Origin: an uncultured Bacteroidota bacterium
GTDB taxonomy: Bacteria > Bacteroidota > Bacteroidia > Bacteroidales > Bacteroidaceae
Direction of reading: 5' to 3'
Assembly (NCBI GenBank): GCA_947168315.1
Contig: CAMVLL010000014.1
Coordinates: forward strand, 1-37,097
Length of the DNA stretch: 37,097 nucleotides
The translations under genes and the position numbers were made by a program. This document shows, in pieces, positions 19,464-28,076 of this stretch. Position 1 is the first letter of the stretch, and each line of letters begins with the position of its first letter. The notes under the pieces were generated by a model. That model had not been told where the DNA came from, ran no database searches, and saw only the letters and a program-made list of their open reading frames with translations.

Positions 19464-20714
19464 TTAGTTTAATATAAGTACTTCATTATCCTTATAACTC
19501 TCATAACCCGATACAATAACTTGTTCACCCTGCTCCAGTCCTTCGAGCACTTCATAGTATTGAGGGTTCTGACGACCGATACGAATCTTCCTACGGTACG
19601 CTTTCTTTCCGCTCTTGTCAACAACAAAGATCCAGTTGCCTCCTGTTACCTGGAAGAATGTTCCTTTCGGAATGAGCACACTCTCAGAAGGTTCACCCAA
19701 CTGAAGGTCGATATAATAGGTTTGTCCACTGCGGATATTATCCGGCCGTTCACCCACGAAAACAAAGTCGGTACGGAACCTTCCCTCTCGTACTTCAGGA
19801 TAGACTTTACGCACTTTCAGTTTAAACGACTTGTCCTGACGCTGGAAGGAAGCGGGCAATCCATTTGAAACACGGTCGATATAATGTTCGTCTATACGGG
19901 CTTCCACCTTAAAGTCGGAAAGATCATTGATCTGTCCTACCATTTGTCCGGCACTGATGTTTTGTCCCAAGGCTACATCTAATAGACCCAATTCTCCGCT
20001 AATTGTTGCACGAACTTCCAATTTATTTTTTCTCTCACGGATCAAAGCCACGTTTTGGCGCATATTCATGAGGTTGTCTTCCATCTGATCCATCTGTATG
20101 GTACGATAGATGGAATCCTGCTTCAGACGCTCGGTAATCAACTTATGTTTCTTTATAGCTAACTCGTAATCTTCTTTAGCTTTCAGATAATCTTCCTTAC
20201 TGATGAGCTTTTCATCGTAAAGGCGGGAACACTGTTGGTATGCACGCTCTTTACGCTGCGTATCTATATCCAAGGAAACTTTCTCCGTCTCGTTATTCAA
20301 CTTATCCTGCTGCATAGCAACCTGTGTGTTGCGAAGCAAGTTCTGTTTCTCGGCCACTTCCGACTCTGCATTCAGAATCTGTAAGTCCATATTTGAGTTA
20401 CTTAGCCGAAGAATAACATCTCCTTTCTGAACTTGAGCTCCTTCTTCCACTACCTTTTCACGGACGATTCCACCTTCTTCCGGACTTATCTGCACAATCT
20501 GTATAGGTTGTACCTGCCCGTTCAAACGGATGTAGTCGTTAAACTCACCATAAGTGACATCTGCGATATTAATAGATCTCCGCTCAACCCGCATCGTCGA
20601 TGCATGATTGCCAAATATCACCCATCCCAGTAGCAACAAAATCACACTTCCTCCAACGAGGTAAGGGATATGTTTCTTTTGAATTCCCTTTTTCTTTTCT
20701 AATTGTATATCCAT
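19464..20714 (-). CDS. HlyD/RND-type periplasmic adaptor (membrane fusion protein)
   Basis: N-terminal TM, lipoyl-like motif GGIVREKVVEEGAQVQKGDVILRL, coiled coil, beta-barrel region. Confidence 0.92.
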   Translation of the reverse strand: MDIQLEKKKGIQKKHIPYLVGGSVILLLLGWVIFGNHASTMRVERRSINIADVTYGEFNDYIRLNGQVQPIQIVQISPEEGGIVREKVVEEGAQVQKGDVILRLSNSNMDLQILNAESEVAEKQNLLRNTQVAMQQDKLNNETEKVSLDIDTQRKERAYQQCSRLYDEKLISKEDYLKAKEDYELAIKKHKLITERLKQDSIYRTIQMDQMEDNLMNMRQNVALIRERKNKLEVRATISGELGLLDVALGQNISAGQMVGQINDLSDFKVEARIDEHYIDRVSNGLPASFQRQDKSFKLKVRKVYPEVREGRFRTDFVFVGERPDNIRSGQTYYIDLQLGEPSESVLIPKGTFFQVTGGNWIFVVDKSGKKAYRRKIRIGRQNPQYYEVLEGLEQGEQVIVSGYESYKDNEVLILN

Positions 20715-20724
20715 AGTTGTAATA

Positions 20725-22080
20725 TTATTTACGTTTGATAAGTTCTTCTCCTTTATAATAATCGACTAACCGGCATTTCAGGAAGTAGGTAAGTTTGCTT
20801 TGAAGAAACCTTGCCTGACTTTCCAGCCATGTTGCTGCATTGTGTTGAACATCGAGCGATGACATCAGCCCTTCCTCGTATTTCCGCTTCGTTACTTTAT
20901 ATGCAATCGCATCCGATTCCACCTTTTTCTCCATCTGAATACTCTCTTTCAAATAGCCGTCACGATCCATAACCGCCTGTTCCACCAGTTTTCGCAGTTC
21001 CTCTTTCTGAGCTTCAAACTGCTCCTTGGCGATATGATATTGATATTTTGCTTTTTTTACACTTCCATAGCTCTTAAAATGATTAAGTATGGGAATGTTC
21101 AGACTGAAGCCAAAGTAATAGCCATAGTTATTCTTCCATTGATCATGAAAACTCGGATAATTGCTTACGTGCAGCTCCTTAAAATAAGATGTTGTAAGTC
21201 CGCCAATCATATTTATTGACGGCAATGACTGACCGAAAGCAATGTATCTCCCGATTTTTGCTGCTTTCATTTCCATTTCTGCCTTACGCAATGTCGGATT
21301 GTTTAGGAAAGCCATCCTTACCGTTTCTTCCTTGTCGGCCGCATTCAACTGCAAATCATCTTGGATGAACGATGAATCCAACAATGTAGAGTCGAGCAAA
21401 AGCTCCAATTCTTTAGGATAGTTCATCTTTTGCTTCAAGTCGAGCATGGCTGTCGCCAATAAATTCTGCTGGTGTGTCAGATTATAAAGATCGGTGGCTT
21501 GTTGTGCTTCCATCTGTGCTACATCAGCCCGTCCTTTCAAGCCCAATTCTTCTTCTATACGGGTCTTATATAACAAAGAATCACTTTCTGCCAGTTTTTG
21601 CCGTGACATCCGAACCGTTCCCATGCAATACAGTGCTTGAATATAAGCTTGGAATGTTGCTAAAGCGGTCTGATCTTTTTCTTCTTGAAGAGCTGCCTTC
21701 CCTCTCATCAAGTTCACTTTCGACTGTCGTACCAAGTTGATTAAACTTCCTCCGCGGAAAATTGGAAGTGAACCTTCCAGATAGTAATAATTATTAAAAG
21801 TGGAGATTTCCTTGTACGTATTGGTCTCCGGGTCAATGTTTCGACCATAGTTATACCGAGCTTGCGTGCCTCCGTCCACTCCTGGAATGAAATTACCTAT
21901 CGATTCCAGTTGATTCATCCGTTGACTTTTCAGTTCATACTCACGTTGACGAACTGTATGATTATGTTTGACGGCATAATCCATACAAGCATCCACATCC
22001 CACAAATCTTGAGCATTTATGCTCACCGCGGAAAGACTGAATGCGAGAATCAGCATTCCTTTTATGTTTCTTTGTTTCAT
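20725..22080 (-). CDS. TolC-family outer membrane efflux protein
   Basis: Signal peptide MKQRNIKGMLILAFSLSAVSINAQ; OEP repeats. Start set to the ATG at 22080 because the sigma-54 promoter (22120-22136) lies inside the longest ORF extension. Confidence 0.9.
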   Translation of the reverse strand: MKQRNIKGMLILAFSLSAVSINAQDLWDVDACMDYAVKHNHTVRQREYELKSQRMNQLESIGNFIPGVDGGTQARYNYGRNIDPETNTYKEISTFNNYYYLEGSLPIFRGGSLINLVRQSKVNLMRGKAALQEEKDQTALATFQAYIQALYCMGTVRMSRQKLAESDSLLYKTRIEEELGLKGRADVAQMEAQQATDLYNLTHQQNLLATAMLDLKQKMNYPKELELLLDSTLLDSSFIQDDLQLNAADKEETVRMAFLNNPTLRKAEMEMKAAKIGRYIAFGQSLPSINMIGGLTTSYFKELHVSNYPSFHDQWKNNYGYYFGFSLNIPILNHFKSYGSVKKAKYQYHIAKEQFEAQKEELRKLVEQAVMDRDGYLKESIQMEKKVESDAIAYKVTKRKYEEGLMSSLDVQHNAATWLESQARFLQSKLTYFLKCRLVDYYKGEELIKRK

Positions 22081-22119
22081 CACGTCCATCTGTTTTAAAG
22101 ATTCATTTGCCATCTTTAA

Positions 22120-22136
22120 TGCAAACGCCGTGCCAA
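22120..22136 (-). promoter_or_regulatory. sigma-54 (RpoN) -24/-12 promoter for the efflux operon
   Basis: Minus strand TTGGCACGGCGTTTGCA matches consensus YTGGCACGrNNNTTGCW at every specified position, about 40 nt upstream of the TolC ATG. Confidence 0.92.
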
Positions 22137-22192
22137 AACAAGTAACATGCTGATATACAATAATATATATCAAAATAAGCGCAATTGAAAGC

Positions 22193-22227
22193 GTCTAAAA
22201 ATCATACATTTCTTTTAATTTTTAGAC
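22193..22227. promoter_or_regulatory. candidate enhancer (UAS) for the sigma-54 activator: 9-bp inverted repeat
   Basis: GTCTAAAAA (22193-22201) N17 TTTTTAGAC (22219-22227), perfect arms, about -84 to -118 from the predicted TSS (about 22109). Confidence 0.5.
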
Positions 22228-22270
22228 AAACAATAAAGATGATTATTCCACCACGAAAAAAATCAGGAAG

Positions 22271-22370
22271 AATTAAGCTTGTCACATAGGTGACAAAGGC
22301 TTTCCACATTGGTGACAAGAGCTTGTCACATAGGTAAAAAAAGCTTGCCACATTAGTGACAAGCTTAATT
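22271..22370. repeat. array of four 22-bp dyad units bounded by perfect 15-bp inverted repeats (locus 1)
   Basis: AATTAAGCTTGTCAC (22271-22285) ... GTGACAAGCTTAATT (22356-22370). Minus-strand units: CTTGTCAC-TAAT-GTGGCAAG-CT, TTTTTTAC-CTAT-GTGACAAG-CT, CTTGTCAC-CAAT-GTGGAAAG-CC, TTTGTCAC-CTAT-GTGACAAG-CT. Confidence 0.93.
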
Positions 22371-22412
22371 TATTTTGGATTAAATATAATACGTTAAATA
22401 TGTAGGTAGAAT

Positions 22413-23801
22413 TTACCAAGTATAATTCAAACCAAAGCTGAAGAGTTCCTGCATCTGGAAGTAACTATGCTGATCTGCAGCCCGTCTCACACCATCATCG
22501 AAGCGAGGATTGACGAACAGTTTCGTTGAAAGATACTTCGTAACAGCAAAGTTGAACGTATTTTCCCAGTTCGCAATAACTTGTTTATACGTTGTAAAGT
22601 ACTCTATACGTGTATCCCAACTGATATTCTTTGTAATTTTCCAGTTCAAAACTCCAGTAATCTTCGAACCGAAGAGGCTTGCGGAGTGATGACCTTGCTT
22701 AACATTGAACGCTCCTGGATTGATAATCTTATCGCTATTTATATAAATAAAGGTGTAAGCCAACGGAGATGTCAGAACAGATAACGTATAATTCTTTGCT
22801 GATCGTTTATAGTCCATACCGATGTTCAAGTCAAACTGGAACGGAGAAAGGAAATTCGAGATCATGTCGTTCGTGTTGGTCTTATAATTTGCGAAGAACT
22901 GGGTCTTAAACTCAGCACCGATAGTATAGTACCAATATTTTCGAGCCTTCACACCTAACTTACTGGACAAACGGATCAAGTCTGTGTTGGTTTTATAATC
23001 GTGAACCGTATCAGAAGGTGCGGTAATAAAGCCAAGTTTTGCCTCAAACTTATTATCCCATTGGACTCTTTGCTGATCATCATAGTTCGCTTCGAGTGTA
23101 AGTCCTGACAAAAGGGATACTGTACTCTCACCACCCTTATACCAGTTATCGGAAATATAGTTTTGAGAAAATTGAGCAAAGCCATTGCCTTTGTGTTTCC
23201 AGAAGTTTGGTTTCACGACAAGGAGCTCGTCAGCATCCACATTCTTAACTGTTTCAGTCGGTTCTACATAATCAGTAACTTGTTCTTTCCTAGGTACTTT
23301 AACCTCATTTTCTTCATTCATCGGTTTAACATCAGCAAGATAAAGCTCATTACCTTTCACATCATTCGGATGTTCCATGTAATAATTCAAAAGAATGGAA
23401 TTTGCCCACACATCTGCTTCTTTTTTACTCTCGATATCCGAGAGAAATGACAAAGCATCAGGATATCTTTTTGTACCAAACAGACTATCTGTCGCAAGAC
23501 TTGGAGCAAAGATATTGCTTGGCTGCCAATCAATATTGAGCGCTTGCCCAACAGCGTTCGAATAATAGGTAGGTGGAACAAAGAGTTTATAGAAATCAGG
23601 ATTAGATTTGATTCTTGGAGTAGGCAGACTGGCATCGCCCCAAAGGCGATAATATGCACGATATGACGCGGCAAGATTATTCAACTGCTCAGCATAAGCC
23701 TTCAAAACATCACTTTGCGAGCGAATGGTCTGAACGTTTTGTGCTGGAACCTGCAAATAAGTCAAAAAGACTGCTGTTATTATAAAAAGACTTTTTTTCA
23801 T
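22413..23801 (-). CDS. DUF3078-like secreted/outer membrane-associated protein
   Basis: Signal peptide; NYISDNWYKGGESTVSLLSGLTLEANYDD typical of Bacteroidetes DUF3078 proteins; C-terminal beta-rich region. Confidence 0.75.
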   Translation of the reverse strand: MKKSLFIITAVFLTYLQVPAQNVQTIRSQSDVLKAYAEQLNNLAASYRAYYRLWGDASLPTPRIKSNPDFYKLFVPPTYYSNAVGQALNIDWQPSNIFAPSLATDSLFGTKRYPDALSFLSDIESKKEADVWANSILLNYYMEHPNDVKGNELYLADVKPMNEENEVKVPRKEQVTDYVEPTETVKNVDADELLVVKPNFWKHKGNGFAQFSQNYISDNWYKGGESTVSLLSGLTLEANYDDQQRVQWDNKFEAKLGFITAPSDTVHDYKTNTDLIRLSSKLGVKARKYWYYTIGAEFKTQFFANYKTNTNDMISNFLSPFQFDLNIGMDYKRSAKNYTLSVLTSPLAYTFIYINSDKIINPGAFNVKQGHHSASLFGSKITGVLNWKITKNISWDTRIEYFTTYKQVIANWENTFNFAVTKYLSTKLFVNPRFDDGVRRAADQHSYFQMQELFSFGLNYTW

Positions 23802-23828
23802 AAGTACATTTTCTATTATTTACTAACA

Positions 23829-23836
23829 CAAAAATA
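23829..23836 (-). promoter_or_regulatory. -7 box (TATTTTTG) for the DUF3078-like gene
   Basis: TAnnTTTG match about 28 nt upstream of the ATG. Confidence 0.45.
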
Positions 23837-23930
23837 ATTCATTTTTTCTATTCACTCCTTATATCTTTGGTTTTTTCTTGATTTACCAAGAATTTTTAGG
23901 TTTTAGGCCCCAATAACTAAAAAGATTTTG

Positions 23931-23938
23931 TAATTTTG
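23931..23938 (+). promoter_or_regulatory. -7 box (TAATTTTG) upstream of yidC
   Basis: TAnnTTTG match, predicted 5' UTR about 80 nt. Confidence 0.45.
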
Positions 23939-24024
23939 CGGTTTATGAGAAATAGACGATTAGTCTGAACTTTTTAAACATTAATTGAAATATCTTTAAC
24001 GCTAAACAGCATCATTATTAAGAA

Positions 24025-25908
24025 ATGGACAAAAATACGTTGATAGGTTTTATCCTGATTGGAGCAGTCCTGGTTGGTTTCTCTATTTATAACCGACCCC
24101 GTAAGGAAGAAATAGAGAATGCTAAACGGTATCAAGATTCTATACAGGCCGTTGCTCAAGAACAAAAAGAAGCCTTGCTAGAAGCAGAAGCAAAAAAAGA
24201 CTCTTTGGCGCTAACAACGCTACAAGCCGACTCCACATCAGTATTCTACGATGCCTCCCAAGGTACGGAGCAATTCTATACACTTGAAAACAAAGTACTT
24301 CGTGTTAAACTTTCCAATAAGGGCGGTCAGATTTGTGAGGCTACATTGAAAGATTACAACGACCAGCAAGGGCAGCCACTCGTTCTCTTCGACAAAAGCG
24401 ATATGAGCGTGGCTTTTGCGTTGGATGGAAAGAACGAAAATATCCATACGGAGAACCTGTTCTTTACTCCGCTGAACCAAACAGACTCTACCCTCACCAT
24501 GCGTTTACAAGCTGGTGCCAACGGATATATCGACTTTAACTATCATCTGTTGAAAGATGCTTATGTCGTTAACTTGACAATTCAAGCAAATGGCATGGCT
24601 AACTTCTTCCCTTCTTCACAAAAGTCGATGAACATTGATTGGAAACAACGTTTCCGTCATCTGGAGAAAGGCTACAGCTTTGAACAACGCTATACTGCCC
24701 TCACCTACAAACGAGTACAGGATAACGATTCTAAAAATTTGAGCGAAACTCGCGACAGTAATAAAGAGGTGAGCGATGCTTTGGACTGGATCGCATTCAA
24801 AGGACAGTTCTTCTCTACGGTTTGGATTGCCAACCAAGACTTCAACAACACATCGCTCGTCTCAAAAATGGAAGAGAAAGAAAGCGATTACATGAAGAGT
24901 TATGCCGCAAACATGTCGGCTTTCTTTGACCCGACAGGCGCACAGCCGACTGAGATGCAGATCTTCATGGGACCGAATCATTTCAAGACCTTGAAAGCGA
25001 CAAACGAGTTAGCTACTTCCGACAAGAAATTACAGCTCCACAAGATGGTTTATCTGGGATGGCCGATTGTACGTCTGATTAACCGTTGGTTCACCATTCC
25101 ATTATTTGACTGGTTATCTGGATGGGGATTGAGCATGGGACTGGTTTTGTTACTGATGACTCTCATTGTGAAGGTATTGGTTTATCCTGCAACGTATAAA
25201 TCATTTATCTCTTCAGCAAAGATGCGTGTTTTGAAACCATATATTGACCAGATCAACGCTAAGTATCCAAAACAAGAAGATGCTTTGAAGAAACAACAAG
25301 AGACCATGGGACTGTATAGCCAGTATGGTGTAAGTCCAATGGGCGGCTGCTTGCCAGCAATCATACAGATGCCTGTCTACATGGCGTTGTTCTTCTTCGT
25401 GCCAAATGCTATCGAATTGCGTCAACAGAGTTTCCTTTGGGCTAACGACCTCTCCGCATACGATGATATTTTAAGTTGGAGCTCGAATGTTCCATTGATT
25501 GGTAATCACTTAAGTATCTTCTGTATCCTCTTCTCGGTAAGTAGTTTGCTTAACACCATCATATCAATGAAGATGCAAGATCCGATGAATCAGCAACAAC
25601 AAATGCCGGCAATGAAGTGGATGATGTATCTTATGCCGATTATGTTCTTCTTCATCTTCAACGACTACTCATCTGGTTTGAACTATTATTACTTTATCTC
25701 AAGTTTGATCACCATTATCATTATGTATGTGTTGAGAAAAACTACGAACGAGAAAGCTCTTCTTGAAAAATTGGAAGCAAACAAAGAAAAGATTCAGCAA
25801 GAGCGCTCCGCAAAAGGAACTCGCGGTGGTTTGATGGCAAAACTTGAAGCTCTCCAGAAAGAACAAGAGCGTATCGAACTAGAACGTCAAAAGAAATTAA
25901 AGAAATAA
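24025..25908 (+). CDS. yidC: membrane protein insertase YidC
   Basis: N-terminal TM, large periplasmic domain, C-terminal Oxa1/YidC domain (MGGCLPAIIQMPVYMALFFF). Confidence 0.96.
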   Translation: MDKNTLIGFILIGAVLVGFSIYNRPRKEEIENAKRYQDSIQAVAQEQKEALLEAEAKKDSLALTTLQADSTSVFYDASQGTEQFYTLENKVLRVKLSNKGGQICEATLKDYNDQQGQPLVLFDKSDMSVAFALDGKNENIHTENLFFTPLNQTDSTLTMRLQAGANGYIDFNYHLLKDAYVVNLTIQANGMANFFPSSQKSMNIDWKQRFRHLEKGYSFEQRYTALTYKRVQDNDSKNLSETRDSNKEVSDALDWIAFKGQFFSTVWIANQDFNNTSLVSKMEEKESDYMKSYAANMSAFFDPTGAQPTEMQIFMGPNHFKTLKATNELATSDKKLQLHKMVYLGWPIVRLINRWFTIPLFDWLSGWGLSMGLVLLLMTLIVKVLVYPATYKSFISSAKMRVLKPYIDQINAKYPKQEDALKKQQETMGLYSQYGVSPMGGCLPAIIQMPVYMALFFFVPNAIELRQQSFLWANDLSAYDDILSWSSNVPLIGNHLSIFCILFSVSSLLNTIISMKMQDPMNQQQQMPAMKWMMYLMPIMFFFIFNDYSSGLNYYYFISSLITIIIMYVLRKTTNEKALLEKLEANKEKIQQERSAKGTRGGLMAKLEALQKEQERIELERQKKLKK

Positions 25909-25929
25909 TATCCTAATCAATCATTCATT

Positions 25930-28029
25930 ATGAATAAAATAGGTTTAGCTCTAATGGCAGCAACTCTAATGATGGCTTCTTGCAAGCAAGAAACAAAGCA
26001 AGAAGCACCAGCCTCTTTTATCGGCAAACAAGAAATTACGGTGAAGGACGGACGAATGACTCCCGAAGCATTGTGGGCAATGGGAAGAATCGGTAGCCTT
26101 AGTGTGTCTCCTGATGCACAAAAAGTGGCTTATACAGTAGCTTATTACAGTGTTCCGGAAAATAAAAGCCATCGCGTCATCTATTTGATGAATGCTGACG
26201 GATCAGAGAATAAGATGTTGACCACATCTTCCTACAGCGAAGGTGATCCACAATGGATAAATGATGGTAAAGAGATCGCGTTTCTGAGCAGCGAAGGTGG
26301 AAGCAACCAACTCTGGATTATGAACGCTGACGGATCAAACCGCCGTCAAGTATCATCATATGACGGAGATATCGAGGGATTTGCTTTCTCTCCAGATGAG
26401 ACGAAAGTTCTTTTCATCGCTCAAATCAGCAACGGGAAAAGCACTGTTGAGAAATATCCAGACCTTCCAAAGGCATCTGGAATGGTCATTACCGACTTAA
26501 TGTTCAAGCATTGGGATGAATATGTGATGACAATTCCTCATCCTTTCCTTGCAGAATTTGATGGAATGCATGTCGGCAACGAGATTGACATCATGTCGGG
26601 CGAACCTTACGAGTGTCCAATGAAGCCATTTGGCGGTATCGAACAACTGGCTTGGAGCCCTGACTCAAAGACAATCGCCTATACTTCACGCAAAAAAGTA
26701 GGCAAAGAATACGCTCTTTCAACCGACTCTGACATCTATTTATATAATGTAGAGAGTAAAGAGACAACCAATCTTTGTAAACAGCCTAACGACCCTGATC
26801 AGAACATGGGTTATGATACGAATCCTAAGTTCAGTGCAGACGGAAAATATATCGCTTGGCAAAGCATGGAACGCGACGGATACGAGAGTGATCGCAACCG
26901 CCTTTGTGTTTATGATCTGAGCAGCAAGCAAAAGACATACGTTACCGAGGCTTTCGAGAGCAATGTTGACGATTATTGCTGGGGCAATGACTCACAGAGC
27001 TTCTACTTCGTAGGTGTTTGGCACGGTACAACCATGCTTTATCAGACAAATCTGCAAGGCGAAGTGAAGAAATTGACTGATGGCGTTTACGATTACGGAT
27101 CGGTAGCCATGTTGGGCGACAAACTTATCACCAAACGCCACTCGATGAGCGAGGCTGATGAGATTTACGCAGTTTCTGCAGATGGAAAGATTGACCAACT
27201 CACACACGAGAACGATCATATCTTCAGTCAATTGGCATTAGGTAAGGTAGAAGAACGTTGGGTAAAGACAACCGACGGTAAGGATATGCTCGTTTGGGTG
27301 ATCTATCCATCTAATTTCGATCCAAACAAGAAGTATCCTGCACTCCTTTTCTGTGAAGGTGGACCACAAAGTCCAGTAAGTCAGTTCTGGAGCTATCGTT
27401 GGAACTTCCAAATCATGGCAGCCAACGACTATGTCATTGTAGCTCCAAACCGTCGTGGTCTTCCTGGCTTCGGAATGGAATGGCTGGAAGAGATCAGTGG
27501 TGATTATGCAGGTCAATGTATGAAAGACTACTTAGCGGCTATCGACGATGTCAAGAAAGAACCGTTCGTTGATGAAAACCGTCTCGGTTGTGTAGGCGCT
27601 AGTTTCGGAGGATATTCTGTCTATTGGCTGGCAGGTAACCACGATAAACGGTTTAAGGCTTTCATCTCACACGATGGTATCTTCAATGTTGAGCAACAGT
27701 ACCTTGAAACAGAAGAGTTATGGTTTACACAGTGGGATCTTGGCGGTCCTTACTGGGATAAAAACCCAATAGCACAGAAATCTGTGGCTACATCTCCGCA
27801 TAAGTACATCGAGAAATGGGACACTCCTATCCTCTGTATCCATGGAGAAAAGGATTATCGTATTCTTTCTTCTCAAGGACAATCAGCTTTTGCAGCAGCT
27901 ATTCTTCGTGGAATTCCTGCAGAACTGTTGCTTTACCCTGATGAAAACCACTGGGTGCTTAAACCACAGAATGGTATCTTGTGGCAACGCACTTTCTTTG
28001 AATGGCTCGACAAGTGGTTGAAAAAATAA
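25930..28029 (+). CDS. S9-family (prolyl oligopeptidase/DPP-like) peptidase, lipoprotein
   Basis: Lipobox MASC; WD40/TolB-like beta-propeller repeats; catalytic GASFGGYS; C-terminal DYRI/ENHW. Confidence 0.93.
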   Translation: MNKIGLALMAATLMMASCKQETKQEAPASFIGKQEITVKDGRMTPEALWAMGRIGSLSVSPDAQKVAYTVAYYSVPENKSHRVIYLMNADGSENKMLTTSSYSEGDPQWINDGKEIAFLSSEGGSNQLWIMNADGSNRRQVSSYDGDIEGFAFSPDETKVLFIAQISNGKSTVEKYPDLPKASGMVITDLMFKHWDEYVMTIPHPFLAEFDGMHVGNEIDIMSGEPYECPMKPFGGIEQLAWSPDSKTIAYTSRKKVGKEYALSTDSDIYLYNVESKETTNLCKQPNDPDQNMGYDTNPKFSADGKYIAWQSMERDGYESDRNRLCVYDLSSKQKTYVTEAFESNVDDYCWGNDSQSFYFVGVWHGTTMLYQTNLQGEVKKLTDGVYDYGSVAMLGDKLITKRHSMSEADEIYAVSADGKIDQLTHENDHIFSQLALGKVEERWVKTTDGKDMLVWVIYPSNFDPNKKYPALLFCEGGPQSPVSQFWSYRWNFQIMAANDYVIVAPNRRGLPGFGMEWLEEISGDYAGQCMKDYLAAIDDVKKEPFVDENRLGCVGASFGGYSVYWLAGNHDKRFKAFISHDGIFNVEQQYLETEELWFTQWDLGGPYWDKNPIAQKSVATSPHKYIEKWDTPILCIHGEKDYRILSSQGQSAFAAAILRGIPAELLLYPDENHWVLKPQNGILWQRTFFEWLDKWLKK

Positions 28030-28076
28030 AAACCGTAACTATGATATCATAAACAAGAAACGATAAATAACGCAAT

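Noticed and set aside
22081-22173. N-terminal extension of the TolC-family ORF (MIYIIVYQHVTCFGTAFALK...)
   Set aside because: Contains the sigma-54 promoter and precedes a clear signal peptide starting at 22080; treated as 5' regulatory DNA.
22271-22370. CRISPR array interpretation of the 22-bp repeats (also at 36855-36974)
   Set aside because: Units are contiguous with no unique spacers, dyad-symmetric, and no cas genes are present.
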